DNA of 46,431 nucleotides from Thiobacillus sp. (GTDB lineage: Bacteria > Pseudomonadota > Gammaproteobacteria > Burkholderiales > Thiobacillaceae): NCBI GenBank assembly GCA_030680405.1, contig JAUXVT010000043.1:1-46431 (forward strand), given 5' to 3'. The first letter of the stretch is position 1. Every line of letters starts with the position of its first letter. Below, piece after piece: positions 44,796-46,431 of this stretch. The position numbers and the translations under genes are program-made. The notes under the pieces are model-generated. The model searched no databases, was not told where the DNA came from, and was given only the letters and a program-made list of their open reading frames with translations.

Positions 44796-45458
44796 ATGAA
44801 GCGCGCCCGCGGCAGTGCGCTCGCCCCCGCCTCGTTCGAGGCGCTGGCCCGCATGCGCCGTGCGTTGCGCGAGCAGGCCGCCGCGCCGGCCTCGCTTCAC
44901 CAGGCGCCGCATAAGCCCAAGGTTCCGGAGGACGGCGCCATGCTGTTTCGCCGCGCCGTCGCCGACGTCGTTCCCCTGCCCCCCTCCAATCGCGCGGACG
45001 TTGCGCGCCCGCGCCCCAAGCCCATCGCCCGCCAGCGTCTGCGCGACGAGCAGCAAGTCCTGGTCGATGCCCTGGCCGACCCGTGGGACTGGGAAGCCGC
45101 CATCTCCACCGGCGAGGAGCTGGTTTTCTCGCGCCCCGGCGTGCCGACTGCCGCGCTCCGAAAACTGCGGCGCGGCGGCTGGGTGATCCAGGGCGAACTC
45201 GACCTGCACGGCCACACCGGCGACGAAGCGCGCATTGCACTGGCCGCCTTCCTCAACCGCTGCATGCTCGAAGACCGGCGCTGCGTGCGCATCATCCACG
45301 GCAAGGGGCACGGTTCGAAAAACCGCCTGCCGGTGCTGAAAAATAAGGTGCGCCACTGGCTCACCCAGCGCGAAGACGTGCTCGCGTTCTGTCAGGCGCG
45401 CACCGTCGACGGCGGCGCCGGCGCCGTCATCGTGTTACTGAAATCCTCTTCCCGTTAA
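44796..45458 (+). CDS. Smr domain protein
   Basis: A 220-residue protein with a C-terminal Smr (small MutS-related) domain: LDLHGHTGDEARIALAAFLNRC (about 135-156) and VRIIHGKGHGSKNRLPVLK (about 166-184) are the two nuclease-associated motifs. The N-terminal 100 residues are Arg/Pro/Ala-rich and low in order. Stand-alone Smr proteins of this SmrA/YdaL-like type act as endonucleases on nucleic acids, possibly in ribosome rescue (as SmrB does). It follows trxB by 24 bases. Confidence 0.9.
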   Translation: MKRARGSALAPASFEALARMRRALREQAAAPASLHQAPHKPKVPEDGAMLFRRAVADVVPLPPSNRADVARPRPKPIARQRLRDEQQVLVDALADPWDWEAAISTGEELVFSRPGVPTAALRKLRRGGWVIQGELDLHGHTGDEARIALAAFLNRCMLEDRRCVRIIHGKGHGSKNRLPVLKNKVRHWLTQREDVLAFCQARTVDGGAGAVIVLLKSSSR

Positions 45459-45485
45459 ATAAAACCAAGCGAAGAAAGACAAGCC

Positions 45486-45941
45486 ATGAGCGAACCCGTC
45501 ATCAAAGATTTCGAACTCCCCTCCACCGGCAATACCACCTTCAAGCTGTCGGAGCATCGCGGAAAAAACGTCGTCGTCTATTTCTACCCCAAGGACAACA
45601 CCTCCGGCTGCACCCTCGAAGGCCAGGAATTCCGCGATCTCTACGCCAACTTCGTTAAGGCCAACACGATCGTCGTCGGCGTCTCGCGCGACAGCCTCAA
45701 GTCGCACGAAGGCTTCAAGGCAGAATTCGGATTTCCGTTCGCTCTGTTGGCCGACACCGATGAAAAGGTCTGCGAACTGTTCGGGGTAATGAAGCTGAAG
45801 AACATGTATGGCAAGCAGGTGCGCGGCGTCGAGCGCAGCACCTTCGTGTTTGATTTGAACGGCAAGCTTGTGAAAAGGTGGCGCGGATTGAAGGCGCCGG
45901 GGCATGCAGCGGAGGTGTTAGCGTACGTGCAGGGGCTTTAA
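45486..45941 (+). CDS. bcp: Peroxiredoxin, Bcp/PrxQ type
   Basis: A 151-residue thiol peroxidase. The peroxidatic Cys42 lies in YFYPKDNTSGCTLEGQEFRDL; the usual resolving Cys five residues later (C47 in E. coli Bcp) is absent, so it is either 1-Cys or uses the Cys in DEKVCELFG near 98. SRDSLKSHEGFKAEFGFPFALLADTD is typical. The neighbouring trxB could supply reducing power. A GAAAGACAAGCC sequence precedes the ATG, with no strong ribosome binding site. Confidence 0.93.
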   Translation: MSEPVIKDFELPSTGNTTFKLSEHRGKNVVVYFYPKDNTSGCTLEGQEFRDLYANFVKANTIVVGVSRDSLKSHEGFKAEFGFPFALLADTDEKVCELFGVMKLKNMYGKQVRGVERSTFVFDLNGKLVKRWRGLKAPGHAAEVLAYVQGL

Positions 45942-45974
45942 GGTTTCAAGTATCCAGTTCTATACGGGACCACT

Positions 45975-46313
45975 ATGAAAGAAAACCACGATGACTTCGA
46001 TAGATACGCCTCAAACCCAGAGACATGGCTTTTTGAGGCAAGTCGCCATCTCTCAGTTTGGAAAGTCCTCTCTGCGCATACAGAGAAACTTCTAATGGAA
46101 GGTGGCTATCAAGTCGAAGAATATTCTGGTTGCCGTAAGGCTGCACTATTTCACGCTGGAATCGCTATTGAGAATGCACTCAAAGCAAATCTCGTCAGAC
46201 AAGACAAAAGCATCATTTCTAACGGCGTCGTTGATAAATCGAAATTCGGGAACAAGAGTGGGCACGGCTTAGTAGAGCTAGCCAACCGTGCGACGTCCCC
46301 CCGGTTTCAGTAG
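45975..46313 (+). pseudogene. HEPN-like protein gene, cut by an insertion sequence
   Basis: The open frame gives 112 residues. The sequence is clearly richer in A and T than its neighbours, which suggests transfer. Residues 40-105 contain EYSGCRKAALFHAGIAIENALKANLVR and later KSGHGLVELANR, resembling HEPN-fold proteins (a helical bundle often found in toxins and defence proteins). The last residues (ATSPRFQ) are read from the end of an IS3-family element that starts between about 46288 and 46300, so the native C-terminus is lost. The family match is by eye only. Confidence 0.55.
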
Positions 46314-46431
46314 CAGTCGGCTTTAGAGTCCGGAGGTAATGTAGCTGATTTCGCAGCCAACTGTCTGGCATAGGCGGACGGCGTCAATCCACCCAGTGCC
46401 TTCTTCGGCCTTTCCTCGTTGTACTCTCGTC
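46288..46431. mobile_element. End of an IS3-family insertion sequence (partial)
   Basis: From about 46288 the sequence changes to the 3' end of an IS3-family element, and it runs off the window. The exact terminal inverted repeat cannot be set because the other end is not visible; a TG near 46288-46289 followed by a C-run is a candidate end. Confidence 0.65.
46307..46431 (-). CDS. IS3-family transposase OrfB, C-terminal fragment (window edge)
   Basis: On the minus strand, frame ending in TGA at 46307-46309, the translation reads REYNEERPKKALGGLTPSAY followed by ARQLAAKSATLPPDSKADCY. YNE.RPH/K.ALGGLTP is the C-terminal signature of IS3-family OrfB integrases. The remainder, including the DDE catalytic residues, is outside the window. 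It is oriented towards the HEPN-like gene it interrupts. Confidence 0.85.
   Translation of the reverse strand, partial: REYNEERPKKALGGLTPSAYARQLAAKSATLPPDSKADCY

Overview
The window is GC-rich bacterial chromosome and is almost fully coding. The organism looks like a betaproteobacterium, tentatively a Thiobacillus-like member of the Nitrosomonadales. Support comes from the conserved block thrS-infC-rpmI-rplT-pheS-pheT-ihfA-merR-tRNA-Pro, short ATGA-type gene overlaps, GTG/TTG starts, and housekeeping proteins of proteobacterial type. Genus is an inference only; there is no rRNA here.

Left part (1-11.9 kb). A 48-residue membrane peptide gene with two perfect hairpins in its leader lies between two copies of a palindrome-containing repeat. 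It is followed by a VOC/PhnB-like gene, the decayed remnant of a DUF1223 gene and a coiled-coil membrane protein. A tightly packed leftward operon encodes an anchored GyrI-like protein, a CobD/CbiB-family protein, an SpmA/SpmB-like membrane protein and exopolyphosphatase. Next come a secreted metallo-beta-lactamase-fold hydrolase, a receiver-GGDEF diguanylate cyclase, a leftward group (TSUP exporter, DUF190, fluoride channel CrcB), a DUF302 protein and an HTH-only ModE-like regulator.

Middle part (11.9-31 kb). An NtrC-type response regulator and its histidine kinase lie divergent to a sigma-54 promoter that drives a 69-residue protein and a DUF599 membrane protein; a 10-bp inverted repeat lies between the two units. 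Then come rlhA and an operon of a MarR regulator, cytochrome b561 and two YceI proteins, preceded by a 35-bp perfect palindrome. Molybdenum-cofactor genes (mobB-moeA-moaD-moaE, divergent moaA) share a sequence that matches a ModE box. Immediately after moaA is the most interesting set: a SenA/EgtB-like non-haem iron C-S or C-Se bond-forming enzyme, divergent from selD and egtD. Together they could make hercynine, activate selenium and join the two (selenoneine chemistry), but no SenB glycosyltransferase is in the window. DoxX, SelO (Cys form, with an odd insertion), a lipoprotein and a DUF6499-like protein follow.

Right part (31-46.4 kb). sodB, tRNA-Pro, the translation block (merR, ihfA, pheT, pheS, rplT, rpmI, infC, thrS) with several terminator or attenuator hairpins, tRNA-Val, thpR, ispF, ispD and ftsK all run leftward; trxB, an Smr-domain gene and bcp run rightward. 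At the right edge an AT-richer HEPN-like gene is cut short by the end of an IS3-family insertion sequence whose transposase runs off the window.
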